Origin: CAMFLJ01 sp965279255
GTDB taxonomy: Bacteria > Actinomycetota > Acidimicrobiia > Acidimicrobiales > Acidimicrobilacustridaceae
DNA: 64,000 bases
Reading direction: 5' to 3'
Assembly (NCBI GenBank): GCA_965279255.1
Contig: OZ257146.1
Location: 4,030,001 to 4,094,000, forward strand
The stretch's first letter is position 1, and every line of letters starts with the position of its first letter. The translations under genes and the position numbers were made by a program. A model generated the notes under the pieces. It had not been told where the DNA came from, did not search any database, and saw only the letters and a program-made list of their open reading frames with translations. This document shows positions 24,554-32,392 of this stretch, piece by piece.

Positions 24554-25555
24554 GTGCGCGTCGTCATCGCTCCCGACAAGTTCAAGGGCACCGCGAGCGC
24601 GCGCGCTGTCGCCCGGGCGATCGCCGACCGCCTCTGGGAGCTGGGCCACGACACCGTCGAGCTGCCCATGGCCGACGGGGGCGAGGGCTTCCTCGACGTG
24701 CTCGGTGGCGCCAACCGCACCACCACCGTGACGGGGCCGATGGGCCGGCCGGTCGAGGCCGGCTGGCGGCTGTCGAAGCGGGTGGCGGTCATCGAGATGG
24801 CGACGGCCTCGGGCCTCGACCTCGTCGGAGGCGCCGACGGCAACGACCCGGTCGACGCCACGACCGCCGGCACCGGCGAGCTCATCTCGCTCGCCGTCGA
24901 GTCAGGGGCCCGCCGGGTGCTCGTGGGGGTGGGCGGCTCGGCCACCACCGACGGAGGCCTTGGCGCGCTGAAGGCGCTCTACCCGCCCCAGCGCCTGCGG
25001 GGGATCGAGCTGGTCGTGGCCTGCGACGTGCGCACCCGCTTCGTCGACGCCGCCGCGGTGTTCGGCCCGCAGAAGGGCGCGTCGCCCGCCCAGGTGAAGC
25101 TGCTCATCCGTCGCCTCGAGCGCCTGGCCCAGGTGTTCCTGGCCGAGTCCGGCGTCGACGTGCAGGCCCTCGAGGGCAGCGGAGCCGCCGGTGGCCTCGC
25201 CGGCGGCCTGGCCTCGGTCGGGGCCGAGCTGGTGTCGGGGTTCGACGTCGTCGCCGACGAGGTCGCCCTCGACGAGCACCTCGAGGGCGCCGACCTCGTC
25301 GTCACCGGCGAGGGCTTCCTCGACGACGAGTCGTTCGACGGCAAGGTGGTCGGGGGCGTGGCGTCGCTGGCCGAGGCGGTCGGCGTGCCGTGCCTGGCGG
25401 TGGTGGGCGAGGTCGTCGAGCCGCTGCCCGCCCTGCCCTCGGGCCTCACCGTGGTGTCGCTCACCGAGCGCTTCGGTGCCGAGGAGTCGATGGCCCGCCC
25501 GGGCCGGTGCGCGGCGCAGGTCGTCGTCGACCACCTCGCCGCCCTCACCCCCTGA
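24554..25555 (+). CDS. Glycerate kinase
   Basis: Class II glycerate kinase (GarK/GlxK fold), 333 residues. VVIAPDKFKGTASARAVA at the N terminus, ADGGEGFLDVL, GVGGSATTDGGLGAL and ALEGSGAAGGLAGGL are the diagnostic blocks. Phosphorylates D-glycerate with ATP, usually to 2-phosphoglycerate. GTG 24554 gives the normal start; the open frame further upstream overlaps otsA. Neighbouring gpgS uses 3-phosphoglycerate, so glycerate salvage from glucosylglycerate is a plausible local theme. Confidence 0.93.
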   Translation: MRVVIAPDKFKGTASARAVARAIADRLWELGHDTVELPMADGGEGFLDVLGGANRTTTVTGPMGRPVEAGWRLSKRVAVIEMATASGLDLVGGADGNDPVDATTAGTGELISLAVESGARRVLVGVGGSATTDGGLGALKALYPPQRLRGIELVVACDVRTRFVDAAAVFGPQKGASPAQVKLLIRRLERLAQVFLAESGVDVQALEGSGAAGGLAGGLASVGAELVSGFDVVADEVALDEHLEGADLVVTGEGFLDDESFDGKVVGGVASLAEAVGVPCLAVVGEVVEPLPALPSGLTVVSLTERFGAEESMARPGRCAAQVVVDHLAALTP

Positions 25556-25601
25556 CACCCCGCCGACCCTCCCACCCCACCAGAACGGCGGTGAGTCGGG
25601 G

Positions 25602-26453
25602 TCAGACCTTGGCGATGACCTCGTCGGCGTAGCGGGCGATGGCCTCGGGCAGCTTCGCCGGGTCCATCGCCGGCGGGGAGATCACCCAGCGGGTCACCCC
25701 CGAGTCCGCCAGGGCCTTGAGGGTGTCGACGTCGGCCCGGCCGCCGGTGGTGATCTCGATGGCGTCGGGGTCGCGCCCGGTCTCGACCGCCGCGGCCCGC
25801 ATGACCGGCAGCAGCTCGGGGAGGCTGCGGTGGTCGGCGGGGAAGAAGCCGTCGCCCAGCCGGCCGGCCCGGCGGGCGGCGGGCTTGGAGTGGCCACCGA
25901 CCACGACCGGGATGGTGCCGTTCACCGGCTTGGGGTGGCTGTACACGTCGGTGAACGAGGTGTGGGAGCCGGCGTAGGTCGACGGGCTCTGCTCCCACAG
26001 GGCCCGCAGGGCGTGGACGGAGTCGTCGGTGTGGACGGCGCGGTCGTCCCACGGCACGCCGACGGCGTCGAACTCCTCGCGCAGCCAACCCACCCCGATG
26101 CCGAGGATCATCCGGCCACCGGTGAGGTGGTCGAGGGTGGCGCACTCCTTGGCCAGCACCACCGGGCTGCGCAGGGGCAGCAGCAGGATGCCGGTGCCGA
26201 GGCGCAGGGTGGTGGTGTGGGCGCCGACCCAGGTCAGCCAGGTCAGGGGGTCGGGGAAGGGCGACTGCTCGGGCCCCGGCATCCGGCCCTCGCGGCTGTA
26301 CGGGTACTCGGACTCGTAGCCCTGGGGCACGACCGGGTGCTCGACGGTCCAGAGGCTCTCGAACCCGTGGTCCTCGGCCAGGCGGGCGAGGGTGACGGCG
26401 TGGTCGGGGTCGGAGTAGGCCCCGACGTTGGCGAAGGCGATCCCGAAGTGCAT
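25602..26453 (-). CDS. LLM-class F420-type oxidoreductase (TIGR03619-like)
   Basis: 283-residue luciferase-like TIM barrel. MHFGIAFANVGAYSDPDHAV, WTVEHPVVPQGYESEYPYS and LILGIGVGWLREEF-type segment MILGIGVGWLREEFDAVG match actinobacterial F420-dependent members. Substrate unknown. It lies 11 bases after the gpgS stop on the same strand, yet a TAGCGT hexamer eight bases before its ATG could give it its own leaderless transcript. Confidence 0.87.
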   Translation of the reverse strand: MHFGIAFANVGAYSDPDHAVTLARLAEDHGFESLWTVEHPVVPQGYESEYPYSREGRMPGPEQSPFPDPLTWLTWVGAHTTTLRLGTGILLLPLRSPVVLAKECATLDHLTGGRMILGIGVGWLREEFDAVGVPWDDRAVHTDDSVHALRALWEQSPSTYAGSHTSFTDVYSHPKPVNGTIPVVVGGHSKPAARRAGRLGDGFFPADHRSLPELLPVMRAAAVETGRDPDAIEITTGGRADVDTLKALADSGVTRWVISPPAMDPAKLPEAIARYADEVIAKV

Positions 26454-26461
26454 GGGCCCCG

Positions 26462-26467
26462 ACGCTA
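26462..26467 (-). promoter_or_regulatory. Possible -10 box (TAGCGT) overlapping the gpgS stop codon
   Basis: On the minus strand TAGCGT precedes ATG 26453 by eight bases; its TAG is the stop codon of gpgS. No Shine-Dalgarno sequence is seen. Same dual use of a stop codon as at ispD/ispF. Confidence 0.4.
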
Positions 26468-27385
26468 GGGCGCGGCGGGGTGGCCGGCCCGGTAGCTGTC
26501 GAGCGTGGCCAGCGGCGGCCGCTCGCGGTAGGCGATCTCGACCGGCTCGAGCTCGGGCGGCCGCATCGTGAACCGGTCGGGGGTCAGCCCTGGTGCGGCC
26601 CGGTGCAGCGCCGCCTGCAGCACCTGCGCGGCCATGGGGGAGAGCTCGTGCAGGGGCCGGTTGCGGTGCACCCGCTGGCCGAGGTCGACCTGGGCGAGCG
26701 AGGCGACGCCGAAGCGCTCGGCGATGTCGATGAGAAGGCCGATGTCGACGCCGTAGCCCTCGACGAAGGGCACCTGCTCGAGCACCGAGCGGCGGCCGCC
26801 GTACTCGCCCGACAAGGGCTGCACGACGCCGCCGAGGTGCGGGAACAGCATGGTCAGGACCGGTCGGGCGACGAGCTCGGTCACCCGCCCTCCGCCCCGC
26901 ACCTGGCCGTCGACCGGGCGCTCGTAGAAGCCCTTCACGAAGCCGACCCGGGGGTCGGTGAGCAGCGGCCCGAGCAGCCCGGTGATGAAGCGGGGGTCGA
27001 AGTCACGCACGTCGGCGTCGCACCACACCACGACGTCGCCGGTCGAGGCGTACAGCGACTTCCACAGGGCCTCGCCCTTGCCGTGCCCCCGGCCGTGCTC
27101 GACGAGCACCTCGGCGGCGGCCACGACGCGGGCGCCGGCGGCGGCGGCCTCCTCGCCGGTGCGGTCGGTGGAGTGGTCGTCGACCACCACGATCTCGTCG
27201 ACCAGGCCGAGGCCCTCGACCAGCTGGGTCCGGATCGTCGACACGATCGCCCCGACCGTCGCCTCCTCGTTGCGGGCGGGGATGCACACCGAGACGGTGG
27301 TGGTGCCCTTCGCCTCGACGAGCGCCTCGACCGCGAAGTCGGCGGCGTCGTGGGAGTGGACGTGGGGCGGGGTCACGAGCCCCAT
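26465..27385 (-). CDS. gpgS: Glucosyl-3-phosphoglycerate synthase
   Basis: GT81/GT-A transferase making glucosyl-3-phosphoglycerate from NDP-glucose and 3-phosphoglycerate, first step toward glucosylglycerate or methylglucose lipopolysaccharide. About 306 residues (mycobacterial GpgS 324). VSVCIPARNEEATVGAIV binds the nucleotide, WCDADVRDFDP holds the DxD metal motif, and QPLSGEYGGRRSVLEQVPFVEGYGVDIGLL is the acceptor/donor loop signature. ATG 27385 chosen over a TTG at 27412. No gpgP phosphatase gene is adjacent. Confidence 0.93.
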   Translation of the reverse strand: MGLVTPPHVHSHDAADFAVEALVEAKGTTTVSVCIPARNEEATVGAIVSTIRTQLVEGLGLVDEIVVVDDHSTDRTGEEAAAAGARVVAAAEVLVEHGRGHGKGEALWKSLYASTGDVVVWCDADVRDFDPRFITGLLGPLLTDPRVGFVKGFYERPVDGQVRGGGRVTELVARPVLTMLFPHLGGVVQPLSGEYGGRRSVLEQVPFVEGYGVDIGLLIDIAERFGVASLAQVDLGQRVHRNRPLHELSPMAAQVLQAALHRAAPGLTPDRFTMRPPELEPVEIAYRERPPLATLDSYRAGHPAAP

Positions 27386-27531
27386 CGTCGGCGCGGTCCT
27401 GCACCGAGGCAAGGCCGTGTGGGCGATTCCCTCGTGGTCGGGGCGCCGAGACAGGATCGTGAGCGCGCAACTACGCTCCGGCCCTGCGCCCGGGGGAGTC
27501 GCTCCCGGGGCGTCAGCGGGCGGGGACGACC

Positions 27532-28827
27532 GTGGTCGACGAGCCGAACGAGCACCAGGCCGGACGGAGCGCAGACGACCAGCTCGCGCTCTTCCGCCTG
27601 GTCGCCGAGTCCTCCCGCGACCTCATCCTCATCGGCCGGGTCGACGACAACGAGTGGATCTCGCCGTCGGTGGAGGAGATCCTCGGCTACACGCCCGAGG
27701 AGTTCCTCTCCCACACGGGCAGCGCGCTGGTCCACCCCGACGACCGGTCCGCCGTCGAAGGGGCCAAGCCCTTCATCGCCTGGGGCAAGGAGGTCGGCGG
27801 CCGGGTGCGGGTGCGCCACCGCGACGGCTCCTACCGCTGGCTCGACACACGCGTCCGACCGCTGGCCGACCCCGACGGCGGCTTCAGCGGGCGGTCGTTG
27901 TCCTCGTGGCGCGACGTCACCGGTGAGGTCGAGGCCCTCGAGGAGCTGCGCCAGAGCGAGCAGCGGTACCGCCTCCTCGTCGACCATGTCACCGACGGCG
28001 TGATCCTCGAGCGCGACGGCGCGATCGCCTGGGCGTCGCCGAACCTCTACGGGATGCTCGGCTGGGACCCGCGTGACTGGGTGGGCCTGCGCATCCTCGA
28101 CATCGTGCGGGCCGAGATCAGGCCCGAGCTCGAGCGGGCCCTCGAGCTCAACGAGCTGGCGGTGAGCCAGACCCTCCGCTTCGACCTCCCCGCCGCCGAC
28201 GGCGAGATGCACTGGTTGGAGTTCAAGACCCGGCCCTTCATCGACGCCGACGGCAACCGGGACGGCACGGCGCTGTCGGTGCGCCTCGTCGACGCCGAGG
28301 TCGAGGCCGAGCGGGAGCTGCACTACCGGGCCCGGCACGATCAGCTCACCGGGCTGCTCAACCGCAACGAGATCCTCGACCGCCTCGACGCCATCGGCGG
28401 CGACGGGCGCCGGCCCGGCAGCGAGTCGGCGGTGCTGTTCTGCGACCTCGACGACTTCAAGGAGGTCAACGACAGCTGCGGTCACGCCGTCGGCGACGCC
28501 GTGCTCCGGGAGATCGCCACCCGGGTGCGGGCCTCGGTCCGCGAGGACGACCTCGTCGCCCGCATCGGCGGCGACGAGCTGCTGGTCGTGCTCCACCACC
28601 TCCACGGGGTCGACGAGGCCCTCTCGGTCGCTGACGACATCCGCCAGGCGACGTGCCGCCCGATCGAGGGCCCGTCGGGCCCTATCGCCGTGACGATGAG
28701 CATCGGGGTCACCATGGTCGAGAAGGGCGACACCGCCGACGACGTCATCGCCCGGGCCGACCAGGCCATGTACCGGGCCAAGCAGGCCGGCCGTGACGGC
28801 GTCCGGCAGCTGCCACTCGACCTGTAG
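27532..28827 (+). CDS. Diguanylate cyclase with two PAS domains
   Basis: 431 residues, no TM segment: PAS (about 18-140; DLILIGRVDDNEWISPSVEEILGYTPEEF), second PAS (about 150-260) and a GGDEF domain (about 275-428) that makes c-di-GMP from two GTP. The signature is GGDEL at residues 346-350, with Leu at the last place; the inhibitory I-site RxxD is REDD at 337-340. FCDLDDFKEVND is the metal-binding segment. GTG 27532. Activity is likely despite the Leu, since the catalytic positions are kept. First of three such proteins in the window. Confidence 0.92.
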   Translation: MVDEPNEHQAGRSADDQLALFRLVAESSRDLILIGRVDDNEWISPSVEEILGYTPEEFLSHTGSALVHPDDRSAVEGAKPFIAWGKEVGGRVRVRHRDGSYRWLDTRVRPLADPDGGFSGRSLSSWRDVTGEVEALEELRQSEQRYRLLVDHVTDGVILERDGAIAWASPNLYGMLGWDPRDWVGLRILDIVRAEIRPELERALELNELAVSQTLRFDLPAADGEMHWLEFKTRPFIDADGNRDGTALSVRLVDAEVEAERELHYRARHDQLTGLLNRNEILDRLDAIGGDGRRPGSESAVLFCDLDDFKEVNDSCGHAVGDAVLREIATRVRASVREDDLVARIGGDELLVVLHHLHGVDEALSVADDIRQATCRPIEGPSGPIAVTMSIGVTMVEKGDTADDVIARADQAMYRAKQAGRDGVRQLPLDL

Positions 28828-28900
28828 GCCCTGACCGCCTCGCAGCCGACACTCGCTAGGCTCGCCGGCGTCCGCCGCTCGAGACCGAGGATCGAAACCA

Positions 28901-29179
28901 ATGAGCGTCACCGTCCGCGTCCCCCCTGTCTTTCGCACCATGACCGCGGGCCAGTCATCGGTCTCGGTCGAGGGCGCCACGGTCGCCGAGGTCCTCACCA
29001 ACCTCGACGCCGCCCACCCCGGCTTCTCGGCCAAGCTGCTCGACGGCGACGGCGCCCTGGTCCGCTACGTCAACGTGTTCGTCGACGACGACGACGTGCG
29101 CTTCATGCGGGGCCTCGACACGCCGGTGCCCGACGGCATCACCGTCTCGATCATGCAGGCGGTCGCCGGGGGCGCCTGA
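28901..29179 (+). CDS. CysO/MoaD/ThiS-family sulfur carrier protein
   Basis: 92-residue ubiquitin-fold protein. It resembles mycobacterial CysO in segment after segment (FRTMTAGQSSVSVEG, YVNVFVDDDDVRF, GLDTPVPDG) and ends AVAGGA. The C-terminal Gly-Gly normally forms the thiocarboxylate used for cysteine, thiamine or molybdopterin synthesis; here an extra Ala follows, so it would need trimming before activation. GAGG lies upstream of ATG 28901 and TAGGCT at 28857 may be its -10. No cysM or mec gene is adjacent. Confidence 0.88.
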   Translation: MSVTVRVPPVFRTMTAGQSSVSVEGATVAEVLTNLDAAHPGFSAKLLDGDGALVRYVNVFVDDDDVRFMRGLDTPVPDGITVSIMQAVAGGA

Positions 29180-29256
29180 GCCCTCCGCCCACCGCCCCAC
29201 ATTCGGCATCCGGGCCCCGCTCCGGGTTGCGATTCGGCTCCGCCGGTGGTTTGCTG

Positions 29257-29283
29257 TTAGCAGTCTCCGACCGAGAGTGCTAA
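29257..29283. promoter_or_regulatory. CIRCE element (HrcA operator)
   Basis: TTAGCAGTC-N9-GAGTGCTAA matches the consensus TTAGCACTC-N9-GAGTGCTAA at 17 of 18 arm positions. It ends 48 bases before the groEL ATG. HrcA binding here represses groEL until heat shock; hrcA itself is not in the window. Confidence 0.93.
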
Positions 29284-29331
29284 CTCCGGTCACCGCAGCA
29301 GACAGCGCATCCCAACGGAGGGAAACACCAG

Positions 29332-30951
29332 ATGTCGAAGATCATCTCGTTCGACGAGGAAGCCCGTCGGGCGCTCGAGCGTGGCATGAACCAGCTCGCC
29401 GACGCCGTTCGCGTCACCCTCGGCCCGAAGGGCCGCAACGTGGTGCTCGACAAGAAGTGGGGCGCCCCCACGATCACGAACGACGGCGTCTCCATCGCCA
29501 AGGACATCGAGCTCGAGGACCCCTACGAGCGCATCGGTGCCGAGCTGGTGAAGGAGGTCGCCAAGAAGACCGACGACGTCGCCGGCGACGGCACCACCAC
29601 CGCCACCGTGCTGGCCTGGTCGATGGTCCGTGAGGGCCTCCGCAACGTGGCCGCCGGCGCCAACCCGATGTCGCTCAAGAAGGGCATCGAGGCCGCCGTG
29701 GTCGCCGCCGTCGAGGCCATCCACGACGTCGCCGTCGAGATCGAGGACAAGAGCCAGATCGCCCAGGTGGCCGGCATCTCCGCCGCCGACGCCGAGATCG
29801 GCTCCACCATCGCCGACGCCATCGACAAGGTCGGCAAGGACGGCGTCATCACCGTCGAGGAGTCCAACACCTTCGGCATGGAGATGGACCTCGTCGAGGG
29901 CATGCGCATCGACAAGGGCTACATCTCGCCCTACTTCGTCACCGACACCGAGCGGATGGAAGCGGTCCTCGACGACCCGTACATCCTCCTCGTCGGCTCC
30001 AAGATCACCGCCGTGCGCGACCTCGTGCCCGTGCTCGAGAAGGTCATGCAGTCGGCCAAGCCGCTCGTGATCATCGCCGAGGACGTCGAGGGCGAGGCCC
30101 TCGCCACCCTCGTGGTCAACAAGATCCGCGGCACGTTCAACGCCGTGGCCCTCAAGGCCCCGGGCTTCGGCGATCGCCGCAAGGCCATGCTGCAGGACCT
30201 CGCCATCCTCACCGGTGGCCAGGTCATCACCGAGGACGTCGGCCTCAAGATCGAGAACACCACCCTCGACCTGCTCGGCCGGGCCCGCAAGGTCGTCGTC
30301 ACCAAGGACGAGACCACGGTCATCGAGGGCGCCGGCGACGACAACGACATCAACGGCCGGGTCGCCCAGATCAAGGCCGAGATCGAGAACACCGACTCCG
30401 ACTACGACCGCGAGAAGCTCCAGGAGCGCCTGGCCAAGCTCTCCGGCGGTGTCGCCGTGCTGAAGGTCGGCGCCGCCACCGAGGTCGAGCTCAAGGAGAA
30501 GAAGCACCGCATCGAGGATGCGGTCTCCACCACCAAGGCCGCCATCGAGGAAGGCGTGGTCGCCGGCGGTGGCGTCACCCTGCTGCGGGCCCAGGCCCGG
30601 GTGCTCGACATCGCCAAGGACCTCTCCGCCGACGAGGCCACCGGTGCCCGCATCGTGGCCCACGCGCTGGAGGAGCCCCTCAAGCAGATCGCCACCAACG
30701 CCGGCCTCGAGGGCGGCGTCGTGGTCGACCGGGTGCGTCACCTCGACACCCCGAGCGAGGGCCTCAACGCCGCCACCGGCGAGTACGAGGACCTGGTCAA
30801 GGCCGGCATCATCGACGCCGCCAAGGTCACCCGTTCGGCGCTGCAGAACGCAGCCTCGATCGCGGCCCTCTTCCTCACCACCGAGGCCGTCATCGCCGAC
30901 AAGCCCGAGGGCTCCGGCGGCGGCATGCCTGGAGGCATGGAGGACTTCTGA
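29332..30951 (+). CDS. groEL: Chaperonin GroEL
   Basis: 60-kDa chaperonin, 539 residues. KIISFDEEARRALERGMNQLADAV, the ATP-binding VTLGPKGRNVVLDKKWGAPTI and GDGTTTATVLA segments, and a Gly/Met-rich tail GGGMPGGMEDF are all standard. The GGM tail marks it as a GroEL2-like housekeeping chaperonin. No groES precedes it, so the co-chaperonin is encoded elsewhere, as for groEL2 in many actinobacteria. CIRCE upstream and a strong terminator downstream make it a single-gene unit. Confidence 0.97.
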   Translation: MSKIISFDEEARRALERGMNQLADAVRVTLGPKGRNVVLDKKWGAPTITNDGVSIAKDIELEDPYERIGAELVKEVAKKTDDVAGDGTTTATVLAWSMVREGLRNVAAGANPMSLKKGIEAAVVAAVEAIHDVAVEIEDKSQIAQVAGISAADAEIGSTIADAIDKVGKDGVITVEESNTFGMEMDLVEGMRIDKGYISPYFVTDTERMEAVLDDPYILLVGSKITAVRDLVPVLEKVMQSAKPLVIIAEDVEGEALATLVVNKIRGTFNAVALKAPGFGDRRKAMLQDLAILTGGQVITEDVGLKIENTTLDLLGRARKVVVTKDETTVIEGAGDDNDINGRVAQIKAEIENTDSDYDREKLQERLAKLSGGVAVLKVGAATEVELKEKKHRIEDAVSTTKAAIEEGVVAGGGVTLLRAQARVLDIAKDLSADEATGARIVAHALEEPLKQIATNAGLEGGVVVDRVRHLDTPSEGLNAATGEYEDLVKAGIIDAAKVTRSALQNAASIAALFLTTEAVIADKPEGSGGGMPGGMEDF

Positions 30952-30988
30952 TCTGTCGGGCCTCGCCGCCCGACCCCCGCAGTCCGAG

Positions 30989-31014
30989 AAGGGGCGCCCT
31001 CCGGGGCGCCCCTT
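30989..31014 (+). terminator. Rho-independent-type terminator after groEL
   Basis: An 11-bp perfect stem, AAGGGGCGCCC (30989-30999) with GGGCGCCCCTT (31004-31014), loop TCCG, followed by TC rather than a long T run. Position 38 bases after the groEL stop fits a terminator. Confidence 0.75.
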
Positions 31015-31050
31015 TCGCGTCCCGGCTCAGCCTTCCGGCCGGCCGACCCC

Positions 31051-31092
31051 ATGGCTCGTATGAGCACGCTGGAGCGTGCTCGAACGAGCCAC
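31051..31092. repeat. Family I palindromic hairpin repeat, copy C
   Basis: 42-base palindrome nearly identical to copy A at 5921-5962 (differences only at positions 1, 10, 23 and 34 of the element). The stem runs TGGCTCGT...ACGAGCCA and GAGCACGC/GCGTGCTC. It lies between groEL and the convergent nitrobindin gene, as copies A and B lie between another convergent pair. Confidence 0.8.
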
Positions 31093-31109
31093 AGGCAGGC
31101 CGGTCGGGG

Positions 31110-31601
31110 TCAGGCGGGGGCGAGGTCGCTGTGGAGGTGGTGGGTGAGGCCCTCGCCGACGGCGGCCATCGCCATGTCGATCACGAGGGCGCCCTCCTGG
31201 AGCCGGAAGCGGCGTGACGTGGCGTCGACCTGCTTGGCGGTGGGGGAGAGCCCGACCAGCGTGCTCAGGAGGCTGATGTCGTCGTCGACCACCGTGCCGG
31301 TGAGCACCTCGACCACACCGGTCGGCATCGACAGCACCAGCTCGACCGCGTGGCCGAGGCGCTCCTCGGCCGCCGGCCCCACCACCCGCAGGTAGCCGGA
31401 CTCGGTGTGCATCGGGCTGCCGTCGGGCGCCCAGGTGCGCTGCAGGTAGGACAGGAACGGCTTGCCGACGTGACCGAAGGTGAGGCGCTCGGTGTAGGAG
31501 AACGACTCGATCGTCGGGTACTCGCCCTCGCCCGGCCCCTCCCACTCGCCGAGCAGGAACGCGATCGGTTCGAGGGCGGGGTGGAGCTCGGGGGCGGCCA
31601 T
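31110..31601 (-). CDS. Nitrobindin (heme-binding, DUF1794/FABP-like) family protein
   Basis: 163-residue beta-barrel protein; mycobacterial Rv2717c has 164. The family motif GxWxGxG appears as LLGEWEGPGEGEYPTI near the N terminus, and a C-terminal THHLHSDL supplies the heme-ligand histidine region. Ferric nitrobindins isomerise peroxynitrite and bind NO. ATG 31601 is preceded at seven bases by TACGGT (minus strand 31609-31614), no Shine-Dalgarno sequence; a longer frame to 31685 adds unlikely residues. Confidence 0.88.
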   Translation of the reverse strand: MAAPELHPALEPIAFLLGEWEGPGEGEYPTIESFSYTERLTFGHVGKPFLSYLQRTWAPDGSPMHTESGYLRVVGPAAEERLGHAVELVLSMPTGVVEVLTGTVVDDDISLLSTLVGLSPTAKQVDATSRRFRLQEGALVIDMAMAAVGEGLTHHLHSDLAPA

Positions 31602-31608
31602 CCCCTGG

Positions 31609-31614
31609 ACCGTA
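31609..31614 (-). promoter_or_regulatory. Possible -10 box (TACGGT) for leaderless nitrobindin gene
   Basis: TACGGT, seven bases, then ATG 31601 on the minus strand; no ribosome-binding site. Confidence 0.45.
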
Positions 31615-31743
31615 GGCGCGCACCGCAGGTGGGTCGATCGGCCTGGCACCTGTCTCCATCGGACCCTGGATGCTCGGCCGTCCACCGGCCACGATCGCGG
31701 TGCGCCCGCTCTGAGGCGGGGCGTCGAGGCGTGGAGGACGTCG

Positions 31744-32289
31744 ATGAGATCGAGGCGATCGCGTGGTGTCGCCGGGGTGGTGCTGGTGCTCGCCCTGGCC
31801 GGTGTCGCGGCCGTCGGCTGCAGCGGGGACGACGACGATCAGGGTCTGCCGGCCACCACGACGGCCGGCGGCGGGGCCACGACGAGCACGAGTGTGGTCC
31901 CGTCGTCGACGACCGGCACCACGACCGAGCCGGTGATCGAGCAGCGGACCGCACCGGTGCTCTTCGATCTCCCGTCCGGCAACCTGGGGTGCGTCATGGC
32001 CGACACGGGTGTGCGCTGTGACGCCCTCCAGCACACCTACACCCCGCCTCCCACGGAGGACGACTGCCTCCTGGACTACGGCCACAGCGTCGAGCTCCAG
32101 CGGGCCGAGGGTCGTCCGTACTTCGCCTGCTCGGGCGACACGATGGTCGGGTCGGGGCCGGCGTTGCCCTACGGCACCGGTGTGGACGTCGGCTGGGTCA
32201 CGTGCGTCAGTTCGGTTGCGGGCGTGACCTGCACGAGCGACGAGGGCCACGGGTTCTTCCTGTCCCGGGAGGCGTACCGCTTCTTCTGA
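31744..32289 (+). CDS. Lipoprotein with six-cysteine DUF6636-like domain
   Basis: 181 residues: basic signal peptide ending in AVGC (Cys-26), acidic and Thr-rich linker, then a ~105-residue domain LFDLPSGNLGCVMAD...GHGFFLSREAYRFF with six cysteines. The same domain ends the protein at 32878-33540, with all six cysteines and the C-terminal SR(E)xYRFF kept, so the two are paralogues on either side of a sigma factor gene. GGAGG precedes ATG 31744. Extracytoplasmic; the cysteines probably form three disulfides. Function unknown. Confidence 0.85.
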   Translation: MRSRRSRGVAGVVLVLALAGVAAVGCSGDDDDQGLPATTTAGGGATTSTSVVPSSTTGTTTEPVIEQRTAPVLFDLPSGNLGCVMADTGVRCDALQHTYTPPPTEDDCLLDYGHSVELQRAEGRPYFACSGDTMVGSGPALPYGTGVDVGWVTCVSSVAGVTCTSDEGHGFFLSREAYRFF

Positions 32290-32363
32290 CCGGCGGCCGG
32301 TGTGTGCTCGGGCGGGACCACGCCCGGACGCGACGCCGTCGGATCCTGGGAGGCTGTCAACCG

Positions 32364-32382
32364 AACGTGGTCCTCCCACGTT
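32364..32382. promoter_or_regulatory. Inverted repeat in the sigma factor promoter region
   Basis: AACGTGG-TCCTC-CCACGTT has perfect 7-bp arms and ends ten bases before ATG 32393. It overlaps an ECF-like promoter guess: AACC at 32359-32362 and CGTT at 32379-32382, 16 bases apart (consensus GGAAC-N15/16-CGTT). It could be an operator, an RNA hairpin, or both. Confidence 0.45.
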
Positions 32383-32392
32383 GAAGGGTGTG

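Noticed and set aside
29180..29331. groES upstream of groEL
   Set aside because: The region holds only the CIRCE element and leader; no frame resembles the 10-kDa co-chaperonin.
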